Shown piece by piece: positions 34,893-44,881 of a stretch of 64,000 nt of DNA (the first letter of the stretch is position 1; each line of letters starts with the position of its first letter). The stretch is from assembly GCA_023387695.1 (NCBI GenBank), contig JAEWHT010000439.1, positions 9,151 through 73,150 of the forward strand, written 5' to 3'. Position numbers and translations under genes: made by a program. This DNA is from Pseudomonadota bacterium (GTDB lineage: Bacteria; Pseudomonadota; Alphaproteobacteria; Rhizobiales; Xanthobacteraceae). The notes beneath the pieces were generated by a model. It made no database searches. It was not told where the DNA came from and saw nothing but the letters and a program-made list of their open reading frames with translations.

Positions 34893-36122
34893 ATGAAAGT
34901 TCTTCTCACATCCTCGCTCTATCCGACGCCCCAGACGCCGAAGGTCGTCGGCGGCGCTGAGATCTTCGCCCGGCGCTTTGCCGAAGGTCTGGTCGAGTGC
35001 GGCGACGAGGTGGAAGTGGTGCGCGCCGCCACATCGGAAGACCGGCGTCCCGAAAGCCACAACGGCATCGATATCCACACCGCGGCCGTGCAGAACGTTT
35101 ACCTGCCGTTCAACGAGCCGAGGAACGTTGCGCTGCGCAGCATCTGGCACGGGGTCGAGGACTGGCAAATCTTCGCGCCGACAATCGCGGAGCGGATTCG
35201 CGCTTTCAAGCCCGACGTCATCCATTCCAACAATCTATCGGGACTGACCACGGCGATCTGGCGGGTGGCCGCCCAGCTCGGGGTGCCCGTCCTGCACACG
35301 ATCCACGACTATTATCTCACCTGCCCGCGCTGCTCCCGGTTTACCCATGGCAAGTCCTGCGAGCATACCTGCACCAGCTGTTCGCTGCTGAGCTATCACC
35401 GCCGCCGCGCCACGCATTGGCTCAGCGCCGTGGTTGGCGTCAGCCAGCGTGTGCTGTCGATCCATACTGATCTCGGCATGTTCACGGACACGCCGATCCG
35501 CACCGTCATCCACAACGCGTCGACGGCGCCGCCTAGCGCTCCCCATCTTCGACCGCTCTGCACCGACGAGGTCACATTCGGATTCATCGGACGCCTGACC
35601 GAGGAAAAGGGAATCGAAAACCTGATGCGGGCGCTCGCCACGCTGCCGCGCGAACGCTTCAAGACCATGATCGCAGGCCGCGTCAGCGACAGCGAGCAGC
35701 AGCGCCTGCGGGCGATCGCCCCGAACGCGCGCGTCGAGTTCATGGGATTCGTCTCGCCCGACGACTTCTACAAGGCCGTCGATGTGGTGATCGCGCCGTC
35801 GATCTGGCACGATCCCGGCCCCCTCGTCGTCGCGGACGCAAAGGCAGCCGGCCGACCGCTGCTCGGAACGCGCTTTGGCGGCATGCCGGAAGCGATTGAA
35901 GACGGCATCACAGGCTGGCTCACCGATGCAGACCCCTCCTCGCTTGCCACCAGCATGCGGTCGATCGCGGCGGACCCGCGCAAGATCGTCGAGATCAGCG
36001 AGCGGCTGGCAACCGATAACAACAAATGGATCTTCTCCGACGTGATCGCCGCCTACCGGAAACTGTACCAGCAATTGCGCGAGACCCAGCCGCGACGGCA
36101 ATACGCGCGGGCAACGCAGTGA
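34893..36122 (+). CDS. GT4 glycosyltransferase with Cys-rich insert
   Basis: A 409-residue GT-B transferase beginning MKVLLTSSLYPTPQTPKVVG. The donor-domain signatures are FGFIGRLTEEKGIENLMRAL and PGPLVVADAKAAGRPLLGTR. Near residue 145 it has a cysteine cluster (CPRC, then CEHTCTSC), a known feature of one GT4 branch that may bind zinc. ATG 34893 was preferred to TTG 34872. It continues the run of same-strand genes from 30.9 kb. The sugar transferred is not known. Confidence 0.92.
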   Translation: MKVLLTSSLYPTPQTPKVVGGAEIFARRFAEGLVECGDEVEVVRAATSEDRRPESHNGIDIHTAAVQNVYLPFNEPRNVALRSIWHGVEDWQIFAPTIAERIRAFKPDVIHSNNLSGLTTAIWRVAAQLGVPVLHTIHDYYLTCPRCSRFTHGKSCEHTCTSCSLLSYHRRRATHWLSAVVGVSQRVLSIHTDLGMFTDTPIRTVIHNASTAPPSAPHLRPLCTDEVTFGFIGRLTEEKGIENLMRALATLPRERFKTMIAGRVSDSEQQRLRAIAPNARVEFMGFVSPDDFYKAVDVVIAPSIWHDPGPLVVADAKAAGRPLLGTRFGGMPEAIEDGITGWLTDADPSSLATSMRSIAADPRKIVEISERLATDNNKWIFSDVIAAYRKLYQQLRETQPRRQYARATQ

Positions 36123-36186
36123 CGCCCCGGAAGCGTCCCGCCTGCCGTTCCCGGGCAAGGCTCAGCTGAGACGGATCGGCCCCAAG

Positions 36187-37575
36187 ATGGTTCGTCTGTT
36201 TGCCGTTGCCGGCTACATCTACCAGAGTGCAACCGCGATCATCCTGATCTTCGCGATCAGCCACCTGCTCGCGGCGGTCGACTACACCCATTTCTCTCTG
36301 GCGCTCGCCTCGAGCCAACTGCTCTGCGTGCTGGCATTCGAGTGGCTCCAGCTCGCCGGCCTGCGCTTCCTTGCGGCGGCCGACGAGCGCGATGGTGCAA
36401 GGTTGAGATGGTCGCTGTTCACGGCCGGCCTGCTCAGCGCCTGCGCCCTGGTCGTGATCGGTGCCTGTGCATCGGTGATGAGCCCGCTTGCATCGGGGAT
36501 CGTCGCTCTCGGCCTGGTCGTCGCCGTGCTCCAAGGCCTGACTGACCTCTATTTCCTGACGATCCGACTATCCGACCGGCTTGGTCTTGCCTCCCTTCTC
36601 CTTGCGCTCCGCGCGACCGCGCTTGTCGGCGGCGCCGTGACAGGCGCGGTCCTGTCGGGAACCGCCGAGGCGGCACTGCTCGGCATCGCCGCTGGACATG
36701 TGACGGGTCTCGCCGCGGGTCTCATTGCATATCGCACCAGGCTCTCGCCCGCGCCGGCATCGGCCGTACTCAGCGACTGGTCGGAGTTCTGCCGCTACGG
36801 GATGCTCGCGGCCGGCGCGTCGGTCATCCATCTGTCGGTACCGGTGCTGTTGCGCTTCATCATCATCGGCCGTCTCGGCGCGACGGGAGCTGGCGCCGGT
36901 TTCTCGGTCGCGCTCGACCTGCTGCAACGTCCGTTCTGGGTGCTGAACGCTGCGATTCACACCATCAGCTATCCCGAGGTCGTCCACGACTTCGAGCACG
37001 GCGGCACCAGGCGGTCGGTCGACTCGGCGCGACGGATGTTCGAGTTCATGATCTGCACCACCATTGTCCTGCTGGGCGGGCTGATCGGCTTCATTCCCGA
37101 TGCCGCTCATATTCTTCTGCCGCAGGAGAGCGTGGATGGCTTCCTGGCCACGGCCCCCGCGATCGCCCTGTTCTATTTCCTGCATACCCATCTCCAGGCC
37201 ACGGCCGCGATCGTTCCGCATCTGGAGAAGCTGGCGACCCGGCTGGTCGTGGTCGCGGCCGGGCAATTGGCGATTGTGTCCGTCTCGTCGGCCCTCGCCG
37301 TGGCGGCCGGGCTATCGCCACGCAGTGCCGTCATCTGCGCGGCGGCCACAACCGCGATTGCAATCTTGCTGGCGCTCGGCCCCACAGTTCGATACCACGC
37401 CGGTCCTCGCGCGGTGCTGGTCGTTCAGTCTGTGGCAGCTGCGTTCCTGATCGCATGCCTTGCATCCGTGCCGATCCAACCGGCTTGGCTCGCTGGCAAG
37501 ATTTTGATCGCGGCCCTTGCAACTGCTGCGGTTGCATGGCGGGGGGACTTCCTCATGTTGGCGCGTCGCGGCTGA
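36187..37575 (+). CDS. Wzx-like polysaccharide flippase (MOP superfamily)
   Basis: A 462-residue protein with about twelve membrane helices and no other domain, starting MVRLFAVAGYIYQSATAIIL. Its helix pattern and a paired charged SDWSEFCRYGMLAAGAS segment between helices 6 and 7 fit the Wzx/RfbX group of the MOP exporters. It would flip the undecaprenyl-linked repeat unit to the periplasm. A second flippase-like gene stands at 43285, so two systems or two repeat units may be served. Confidence 0.85.
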   Translation: MVRLFAVAGYIYQSATAIILIFAISHLLAAVDYTHFSLALASSQLLCVLAFEWLQLAGLRFLAAADERDGARLRWSLFTAGLLSACALVVIGACASVMSPLASGIVALGLVVAVLQGLTDLYFLTIRLSDRLGLASLLLALRATALVGGAVTGAVLSGTAEAALLGIAAGHVTGLAAGLIAYRTRLSPAPASAVLSDWSEFCRYGMLAAGASVIHLSVPVLLRFIIIGRLGATGAGAGFSVALDLLQRPFWVLNAAIHTISYPEVVHDFEHGGTRRSVDSARRMFEFMICTTIVLLGGLIGFIPDAAHILLPQESVDGFLATAPAIALFYFLHTHLQATAAIVPHLEKLATRLVVVAAGQLAIVSVSSALAVAAGLSPRSAVICAAATTAIAILLALGPTVRYHAGPRAVLVVQSVAAAFLIACLASVPIQPAWLAGKILIAALATAAVAWRGDFLMLARRG

Positions 37576-37978
37576 CCCTAGGTTCCATGACGGGAACCAT
37601 CGATCCTCGATGGTTTGACATTCGCAAGCAAACCAGCCTTTTCTTATAATTCAACCATCGCGTTTATTTTATACATATTGCTCGCCTCGAAAACAGGCAT
37701 CTTGCTCTACAAGGACACCACGTTACGATGATCGCGCACAGCAGTGCGTACATCTTCAGCAGACAACATCTCGGAATTCTTGAAAGCGCCGTCGTCGTGC
37801 CATCGTACGTCGACATCGCGTCGCTATTAGTTTGCCAGCACGACATCCGTTCCTGCACAAGGAACTCTCGTTGCGCGAATTTTTGCATCTCGATCTTTAT
37901 CTGAAATTCACACTCGAAATCGAGAGTTGCGCTCAACCCCGCGAGCAATTCCGTTCGCTCTCTTGATTCGAGTGTGCA
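37576..37978. other. 403-bp intergenic region before the repeat glycosidase
   Basis: AT-richer than its surroundings. It holds the hairpin at 37595-37615. It also has TTGACA (37615-37620) and TATAAT (37645-37650), but their 24-bp spacing is too long for a standard promoter. A further AT-rich tract lies at 37655-37680. No convincing reading frame; it must include the promoter of the gene at 37979. Confidence 0.55.
37595..37615. terminator. Hairpin after the flippase gene
   Basis: AACCATCGA (37595-37603) and TCGATGGTT (37607-37615) pair perfectly across TCC. It lies 20 bp after the flippase stop. There is no T-run, so it could be a weak terminator, an mRNA-stabilising end or an operator. Confidence 0.4.
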
Positions 37979-40900
37979 ATGTCGTCTGACCAGACCATCC
38001 TCTCCGCCAGCGGCTTCATCAACTCCATCGGCGTCAACACGCATGCCGGCTTCGGATGGACCGACTACAACAATCTCGCAATGATGACCGACGACCTGAA
38101 GTATCTCGGCGTCACCCATCTGCGCGACGCGCTGGCGACCAATCCGGCGGCGCAACCCGTCGTCAACGGCCTCGCAGCTGCCGGCTACAAGTTCGACTTC
38201 ATCGTCTCGTCCGGCCTGCCCGCCCAGGGATCGGCGGGGCTTCAGGCTTATGTCACCGCGCTCGACAAGTTCTTGGCGAGCCATCCGGGCAGCATCAGCG
38301 CCATCGAAGGTCTGAACGAGGCGAACAACCAGCCCTTCACCTATAACGGGAGTTCCAGTCTCAACGCCGCCGCTCAATTTCAGAGCGCGCTCTACCACGC
38401 CGTGAAGGCGGACGGCGCTCTTTCGAGCATTCCGGTCTACAATTTGTCGCTCGCCTACAACGATCCGCAAGGCTACAGCCAGCTCGGCAACATGTCGGCG
38501 TCCGTCGACTACGCCAACGCCCACGCCTATGTCAGCACCGGCTCGACCGCGGCGAGTTCAATCGCGGCGACGCTGAGCGCCGTGGGGGCGGCTGCCCCCG
38601 GCAAGCCGGTCGTCATCACCGAAACCGGCTACACCACGCAGGCTAATACCCAATATCTCGGCGTCGACGAGACCGTGCAGGCGAAATCGATCCTGAACAC
38701 GCTGGTCGATGCCTACAAGGACGGCGTCAGCTCGACCTATCTCTACGAACTGTTCGACCGGAATTCGTCCACGAGCGACACTAACCCGGAAGACAAGTTC
38801 GGTCTGTTCCATTCGGACGGCACGCCGAAGCTCGCGGCCACCGCTATCCACAATCTGACGACGATCCTGGCCGACGACGGCACGGGCGGTCATCAGCCGA
38901 CTGCGCCATTGAACTACACGCTGAGCAACATGCCGACGTCGGGCAGCAGTATGGTGCTCGGCAAGAGCAACGGCGCCTATGAGCTGGTCGTCTGGGCCGA
39001 GCCCAAGCTCTGGAACGATGCGACGGACACCGAAATTTCGAACCCGACGCAAACCGTGACCGTGAACCTCGGCGGCCTGCACCATTCGGTCAAGGTGTAC
39101 GACACGATGACCGGGACCACGGCGATCGCAAGCTACACCGACGTGTCCTCGATCACGATTCCGCTGAGCGATCATCCCCTCATTATCGAGATCGATGCGC
39201 CGGCAACGACGGTGACCCCGCCCTCCGTTCCGGCGAGCGTCACCGGCACCGCCGCCCAGATCGTCCCCCAGCTTTCCGATCTCAGCGCGTCCACGACGCT
39301 CAAGACGATCACGTTGACGGATTCGCATGTTCTGGCAGTCGCCTCAAATGCGACCATGGATTACATCATTGCCCACTACGGCAGCGCGCTGTCCAAGATC
39401 CAGGGTGGCTATTCCTTCTCGGTGACGAACTCTGCGTCGACCTGGACCAGCACCCTGACCTACGACGCCAACGGGACGCTGACCTCGACGTCGAATACCG
39501 GCCTGAACAGCAGCGGGCAGCCGATCTCGACCACCATCAACTACGCCGACGGCTCAAAGGACGCGATCGGCTACACCGGCGGCGTGAAGACCACCTTCAT
39601 CCACGTCGCGACCGACGGCACCAGGACCACCGACACCTACAACACAGCAGGAACCCTGCTCAACGAAGTCGTTCAGAAGACGAGCGGATATTATTCGACC
39701 ACCGTCTACACCAATGGCGTAAAGACGGCCGCCTATGTCTTGAATACCGACCACACCCAGGACAACTCCACCTTCAACATCAAGGGACAGAGCTACACCA
39801 GCCAGGTGCAGCACGTGGACACGACGGGCAAAGTCACCTCGGTGACCCGCACGCACGCTGACGGCTCACTGGACTCCACGCAGGTCTACAACAGCGACGG
39901 CAGCAGCGCGATCACCACCTACAGCGCGACGGGCGTCAAGCAGGTCGAGACCGACTACCACGCTGACCACAGCAAGGATGTCTGGACCTACAACATCACC
40001 GGGCAGGCCTACACGACCGAGCACGACATCTACGATACGACCGGCTTCCTCACCACGCTGGTGCGCCGCCACGCCGACGGCAGCTACGCTTTCAAGCTGG
40101 TCCAGACCAGCGACGGCAGCAAGACCAGCGACTGGTACGACACGACCGGGAATCTCACCTCCGAGGTTGTGCAGAAGGCCAACGGCTTCTATTCGACGAC
40201 GCTGTACAGCAACGGCGTGAAGACGCAGGCCTATGTGAAGAATGCGGACGGCAGCCAGGACAATTACAGCTATGGCATCACCGGCCAGAGCTACTCGACC
40301 CTGATCCAGCACGTTGACCTCTCCGGCAAGGTCACCGCCATCACCCGCCAGCATGCCGACGGGACGCTGGATTATACGCGGGTCATCAATGCCGACGGCA
40401 GCAGCGTTGTCACGACCTACAACGCCTCGGGCGTGAAAACGAAGGAAATCGACGCCCATGCCGACGGCAGCCAGGACATCTGGCTCTACAACATCACCGG
40501 GCAGGCTTACACGACCGAGCACGACATCTACGATGCGACCGGTTTCCTCACCACACTGGTGCGCCGCCACGCAGACGGCAGCTACGCCTTCAAGCTGGTG
40601 CAAAGCAGCGACGGCACCAAGACGACCGACTGGTATGACACAACCGGTGTTCTCACCAGCGAGATCATCCAGAAGGCCAACGGCTATGGCTCGACGACGG
40701 TCTACACCGGCGGCGTGAAGACCGCCGCCTACATCACCAATGCCGACCAGAGCCACGACAATTACAGCTACAATATCTCCGGCCAGACCTACACCACCCA
40801 GCACCAGCACCTCGACGCATCCGGCAAGCTCACCGAGATGGATCGCACGCATGCGGATGGTTCACTGGACTACAGCCAGGTCGTCAATGCCGACGGCAGC

Positions 40901-41890
40901 AGCGTCGTCAGCACCTACAATTCGACCGGCGCGAAGATGACCGAGACCGACACCCACGCCAACGGGTCAAAGGACGTCTTCCTCTACAACGTGGTCGGCG
41001 AGAACTACACCACCGAGCACGACAGCTACGACACGACCGGATTCCTCACCAACATCGTGCGAACCCATGCCGACAACAGCCTGGCCTTCACCCTCGCGCA
41101 AACCAGCGACGGTACCAAGACGACAGACTGGTATGATTCGCATGGCACAATTACCAGCGAAGTGACGCAGAAGGCGGACGGCTACAGCTCCACGACCGTC
41201 TACACCGGCGGCGTGAAGACGGCAGCCTACATCACCAATGCCGACCACACCTCCGACAACTGGAGCTACAACATCTCCGGTCAGAGCTACACGACCCAGC
41301 ACCAGCACCTCGACACTGCCGGAAACGTCGTTTCGATCACCCGCACCCACGCCGATGGAACCCTGGACTATACCCAGGTCGTCAACAGTGACGGCAGCAA
41401 GCTGACCGACATTTATGACAGCGCCGGAAACAAGACGCAGGAGGTCGCCAACAATGCCGACGGCACCAAGGACGTCTTCCTGTACAATTTCAGCGGCCAG
41501 CAGGGAACGACGCAGCATGAGCACTACAACGCTGCCAATGCCCTGCAATATTTCGACGACACCAAGGCGGACGGTATCCACAACATCACAGCCGTCGCCT
41601 CCGGCCTGACGATCGAAGGCGGCAACGGCAACGATCTGTTCTCGACCGCGCCGGGTTCGACCACCGTGGTTTACGATCACGGCCAGGACCAGATCGTCAA
41701 CTTCCACGCCGGCGATGCCACCAATCACGACGTGATCGAGATCTCAAAATTGCTAGTGGCCGATTACAGCCATCTTCACGTCACGCAATCCGGTACCGAC
41801 GCCGTCGTTGCGATGTCGGCCAGCGATTCGATCCTCCTGAAGAACATCAATGTCGCGAGCCTGACGAGCCACAACTTCCTGTTCGTGTAA
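37979..41890 (+). CDS. Type I-secreted glycoside hydrolase with 498-bp tandem repeats
   Basis: A 1303-residue protein without a signal peptide. Residues 8-300 form a GH-A/GH39-like barrel, with acid/base E114 (IEGLNEANN) and nucleophile E215 (VITETGYTT). From about 490 to 1210 there is a Tyr/Thr/Asp/Gly-rich array with a 166-residue period, built of shorter strand repeats resembling YD/RHS units. A GVKT anchor recurs at 39716, 40214, 40712 and 41210, exactly 498 bp apart. The C-terminus has an RTX-like GGNGNDLF at about 1218 and ends in an aliphatic/aromatic tail, as in type I secretion substrates. Likely an extracellular enzyme acting on, or anchored in, the polysaccharide. No type I transporter is in the window. 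Confidence 0.85.
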   Translation: MSSDQTILSASGFINSIGVNTHAGFGWTDYNNLAMMTDDLKYLGVTHLRDALATNPAAQPVVNGLAAAGYKFDFIVSSGLPAQGSAGLQAYVTALDKFLASHPGSISAIEGLNEANNQPFTYNGSSSLNAAAQFQSALYHAVKADGALSSIPVYNLSLAYNDPQGYSQLGNMSASVDYANAHAYVSTGSTAASSIAATLSAVGAAAPGKPVVITETGYTTQANTQYLGVDETVQAKSILNTLVDAYKDGVSSTYLYELFDRNSSTSDTNPEDKFGLFHSDGTPKLAATAIHNLTTILADDGTGGHQPTAPLNYTLSNMPTSGSSMVLGKSNGAYELVVWAEPKLWNDATDTEISNPTQTVTVNLGGLHHSVKVYDTMTGTTAIASYTDVSSITIPLSDHPLIIEIDAPATTVTPPSVPASVTGTAAQIVPQLSDLSASTTLKTITLTDSHVLAVASNATMDYIIAHYGSALSKIQGGYSFSVTNSASTWTSTLTYDANGTLTSTSNTGLNSSGQPISTTINYADGSKDAIGYTGGVKTTFIHVATDGTRTTDTYNTAGTLLNEVVQKTSGYYSTTVYTNGVKTAAYVLNTDHTQDNSTFNIKGQSYTSQVQHVDTTGKVTSVTRTHADGSLDSTQVYNSDGSSAITTYSATGVKQVETDYHADHSKDVWTYNITGQAYTTEHDIYDTTGFLTTLVRRHADGSYAFKLVQTSDGSKTSDWYDTTGNLTSEVVQKANGFYSTTLYSNGVKTQAYVKNADGSQDNYSYGITGQSYSTLIQHVDLSGKVTAITRQHADGTLDYTRVINADGSSVVTTYNASGVKTKEIDAHADGSQDIWLYNITGQAYTTEHDIYDATGFLTTLVRRHADGSYAFKLVQSSDGTKTTDWYDTTGVLTSEIIQKANGYGSTTVYTGGVKTAAYITNADQSHDNYSYNISGQTYTTQHQHLDASGKLTEMDRTHADGSLDYSQVVNADGSSVVSTYNSTGAKMTETDTHANGSKDVFLYNVVGENYTTEHDSYDTTGFLTNIVRTHADNSLAFTLAQTSDGTKTTDWYDSHGTITSEVTQKADGYSSTTVYTGGVKTAAYITNADHTSDNWSYNISGQSYTTQHQHLDTAGNVVSITRTHADGTLDYTQVVNSDGSKLTDIYDSAGNKTQEVANNADGTKDVFLYNFSGQQGTTQHEHYNAANALQYFDDTKADGIHNITAVASGLTIEGGNGNDLFSTAPGSTTVVYDHGQDQIVNFHAGDATNHDVIEISKLLVADYSHLHVTQSGTDAVVAMSASDSILLKNINVASLTSHNFLFV

Positions 41891-42127
41891 AGACACCGGC
41901 ATGGGCTCACTACACGACAACCGGACCAGCGACGATGCTGGTCCGGCTCGACCAAAAAATGGGCAAGTGCTCTTCCAAGCGACGGGATCGCCGCGTCTTG
42001 CCTTCGCAGCATTTCCGCCATGAATGTGGACGTGCGATCGCTCACTTCGAGCGGGCGCTACTTGCGAACTTGCGTCACAATTCAACTCTAGAAGGATGAC
42101 GCGTGCCGCAAGGAAGCTGATGTCGAT

Positions 42128-43258
42128 ATGGAAGTCCGCGAGCAAACTCGTTTTGTCATTCTCGATTTCTATCGGTTCGTCGCAGCTCTCGGCGTCTTCA
42201 TCTTTCACCTGAAGAACGTTGACAAGGGCATCTCGCCCATCTGGAACGGTTCCTACGGCCTGTTCGTCGATATGTTCTTCATTCTGTCGGGCTTCGTAAT
42301 CGCCTACTCCTATCCGACAAGCTCGAGCGGGTTCCGCGACTACGCCCGCTTCCTGCTGCGCCGGATTGCGCGGATCTACCCGCTGCACCTCTCGACCTTG
42401 CTGGCATTCGTTGGGCTGGCATGGATCGGGATCTCCGGCCCAACGTCGCATGCCAGCGCGATGGATTTCATCCACAACGCCCTGCTCATCCAGGCCTGGG
42501 GGATTACCGATCACCTCAGCTTTAATTCGCCGTCCTGGTCGATCAGCGCGGAACTGTTCTGCTACCTGCTGTTCCCTCTACTGATGTGGCTCGCAGGCCG
42601 CGTCTCACCATTGACACTCGCAATCATCGTCGCGTGCATCTACGGCATCTTCGCGCATGGCCATTTGCCCATCTGGGCGGATCGATCGCAAATGTACGGC
42701 GCCAACTACGATTACGGCATGCTGCGAGCACTGCCGAGCTTCATGAACGGCATTCTGCTCGCCGTGCTGTTCAGGCAGTTCCGCAACTACCGCAGCAAGC
42801 CGCTCGCTCTCGCCGGCGTCCTCGTATTCCTCGGCTCGGTCCTGGTGCTGAACGTGTTTGCCAAACCGGATCTGGCGATCATCCTGTTCTCGCTGGCCAT
42901 CCTGCTCACCGCAATTGGCGAAAGCGCCTTCACAGAAGTCCCGGGCGCGGCATGGCTCGGACGGCTCGGCAACACGTCCTATGCCATCTACATGCTGCAC
43001 GAACTGCTGCTCATCCTCGTCTTCAAACCCGTCTGGCATCAGCTCGGATTGCAGTCCGGGATCTTTCCGTTGTTCGCGCTGGCTTGCTGCGTCGTTCTCA
43101 CCATCGCAGCCGGCCTCACCTATCGCTATGTCGAAAACCCCGCACGGAAACTGATCAACCGTCTGGCTCCGCGCAGTGCATCCAGAGAACCGATCGCACC
43201 TGCCCGCGTCGAGGCGCCGGATCTCGGCCAAACCGGGCAAGCGGCCAACGCGAGCTAG
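42128..43258 (+). CDS. Acyltransferase family 3
   Basis: A 376-residue membrane protein of about ten helices. The catalytic region is FYRFVAALGVFIFHLKNVDK, followed by VDMFFILSGFVIAYSYPTSS and the Arg cluster FLLRRIARIYPLHL. It would add an acyl group, commonly acetyl, to a sugar during polysaccharide synthesis. It follows the repeat glycosidase and converges on the second flippase gene (26 bp apart). The long overlapping frame 42586-44349 is a shadow. Confidence 0.9.
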   Translation: MEVREQTRFVILDFYRFVAALGVFIFHLKNVDKGISPIWNGSYGLFVDMFFILSGFVIAYSYPTSSSGFRDYARFLLRRIARIYPLHLSTLLAFVGLAWIGISGPTSHASAMDFIHNALLIQAWGITDHLSFNSPSWSISAELFCYLLFPLLMWLAGRVSPLTLAIIVACIYGIFAHGHLPIWADRSQMYGANYDYGMLRALPSFMNGILLAVLFRQFRNYRSKPLALAGVLVFLGSVLVLNVFAKPDLAIILFSLAILLTAIGESAFTEVPGAAWLGRLGNTSYAIYMLHELLLILVFKPVWHQLGLQSGIFPLFALACCVVLTIAAGLTYRYVENPARKLINRLAPRSASREPIAPARVEAPDLGQTGQAANAS

Positions 43259-43284
43259 GCCTCCCCTGCGCGCGCGGGTGGGCT

Positions 43285-44760
43285 TCACCGGGATCGTCGA
43301 AGCCGGCTCGAGATTTCGAGCCAGACCTGCAGTGCCGCCTGCCTCGCGATGACGAGCACGACCGCGAGATAGACGGCAGCCCCAAGCGCGATCAAGGCGA
43401 CAAGTCGCTGCCAGGCCGGCAGCGGCAGCATCGCGGATGCACCAACGACGGCCGCTGCCATAAGTGCCGAGCCGGCGAGCGCCGGTACAAGCGCCATGGC
43501 GTACCGCCGCACGGCGATCGACAGGATGCGCAACGACGCGCCTGCAGACAGGGGATAAAGCAACACAGCACGCACCACGTATCCGACAGCGATCGCAACG
43601 AGACCGAAGGGCGCGGCGGCAATGAAGATGGCAATGTTCGACGCCGCATAGATCAGCGTCAGCCAGGTCTGCCAATGCGGCTTGCCAAACGCCAGAATGA
43701 CCGAGTGATTGTAAAGGCCGATGGTCGTCAGGAAGCCGGTGACCGAGATGATCGACAGCAGCGGCGCAGAGGCCAGCCATTTCTCGCCGAAGAAGACCAG
43801 CATCAAATCCGGCGACAAAGCTGCGATCCCGGCGAAGATCGGCGCCGTCAGCAGCGACGTGTACATCACGAAGTCGAGCAGCGCGTTGCCGGACGCCTCG
43901 CGATCATGCTGAAGGCCAGCAACCGTCGCAAAGAATACGCGGTTCAACGCGTTTCCGATCACCGTACTCACGGCGTTCACAAGCCGTTTGGCAAGGCTGT
44001 ACAAGCCGGCCCCCGCGGCTCCTGTGTACCAAGTGACAAAGATCAGGTCCGAATTGGCGTTGGCGAAATTGGTGATGCCCGTGAGCGCGACATAGCGGCC
44101 GTAACTGATGAGCTCGGTGGCGTCCTTTCGGCTGAAGCGGAAGCCGGGGCGCCAGGGCGTCAGGGTCCACAGGCTGACCAACGACACGAGCGAGATCGTG
44201 ACGAGCTGTCCGACAAGGGCCAGCACACCGTAGCCGCTGACGGCCAGAGCAATGCCGACGGCGCCGCCGAGCATGATCGAGAACAGGGTGCGAAGCGCGA
44301 GCGAGCGGAAGATCTGATTGCGCGTCAGCCAGGCCTCGTGAGTCCGTGACAGCCCCTGCACGGCAACCACGACCGAAAAACCCTTCAGCACGACGGCGAG
44401 GTCTTCCAGACCGGAGAGACGTTCGACGGCACTGCTGGTGGCGAACAGCAGTCCCGCGGCAACCAGCGAAAAGCCCGCGATCAACCAGAACGATGCGTTG
44501 TAGTCCTCGTCCTTGGGTTGGGCGCGTGCCTGGACCGCGATCGCGATGCTCTCGATCAGAACCGCACGACAGAAATCCAGCGCCAGCGCTCCCGTGGCCA
44601 CGAGGCCGATGATCTGCGGCGACAGCAGTCGCGCCATGATCACGTAGATGGCAAGCGTAAGCGCTTGCCCCACCGCGGAATCGAGCGTGGACCAGATGAC
44701 GCCGGAAACGATCGAGCGTGACGTGACGGACGGCTCGCGGCCGAGTTGGAGGCTTGTCAT
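43285..44760 (-). CDS. Wzx-like flippase / polysaccharide biosynthesis protein
   Basis: A 491-residue protein with about twelve to fourteen membrane helices. It opens with VTSRSIVSGVIWSTLDSAVG and ALDFCRAVLIESIAIAVQAR, features of the Polysacc_synt branch of MOP flippases (WzxC-like). It carries lipid-linked sugars across the inner membrane. It stands alone on the minus strand, divergent from the pyruvyl transferase gene (121 bp between starts). It is distinct in sequence from the flippase at 36187, so it is not a recent duplicate. Confidence 0.9.
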   Translation of the reverse strand: MTSLQLGREPSVTSRSIVSGVIWSTLDSAVGQALTLAIYVIMARLLSPQIIGLVATGALALDFCRAVLIESIAIAVQARAQPKDEDYNASFWLIAGFSLVAAGLLFATSSAVERLSGLEDLAVVLKGFSVVVAVQGLSRTHEAWLTRNQIFRSLALRTLFSIMLGGAVGIALAVSGYGVLALVGQLVTISLVSLVSLWTLTPWRPGFRFSRKDATELISYGRYVALTGITNFANANSDLIFVTWYTGAAGAGLYSLAKRLVNAVSTVIGNALNRVFFATVAGLQHDREASGNALLDFVMYTSLLTAPIFAGIAALSPDLMLVFFGEKWLASAPLLSIISVTGFLTTIGLYNHSVILAFGKPHWQTWLTLIYAASNIAIFIAAAPFGLVAIAVGYVVRAVLLYPLSAGASLRILSIAVRRYAMALVPALAGSALMAAAVVGASAMLPLPAWQRLVALIALGAAVYLAVVLVIARQAALQVWLEISSRLRRSR

Positions 44761-44881
44761 GGGCTCAGATTAGGTATGAGCGCGCCAACAGCAGATCTGC
44801 GCTTGCGCCGCACGAACGGTCCAAGAGTCGCCTCTTTCGACAGACAGTGTCCGCAACATAACATCTGCCATCCGAGGGCGC

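Noticed and set aside
39716..41890. CRISPR or satellite reading of the 498-bp repeats
   Set aside because: The repeats are in frame, code for continuous strand-forming units and lack spacers; they belong to the glycosidase gene.
42586..44349. 587-codon plus-strand frame covering parts of the acyltransferase and flippase genes
   Set aside because: It crosses two well-supported genes, has highly charged Arg/Gln/Asp composition and no RBS or domain.
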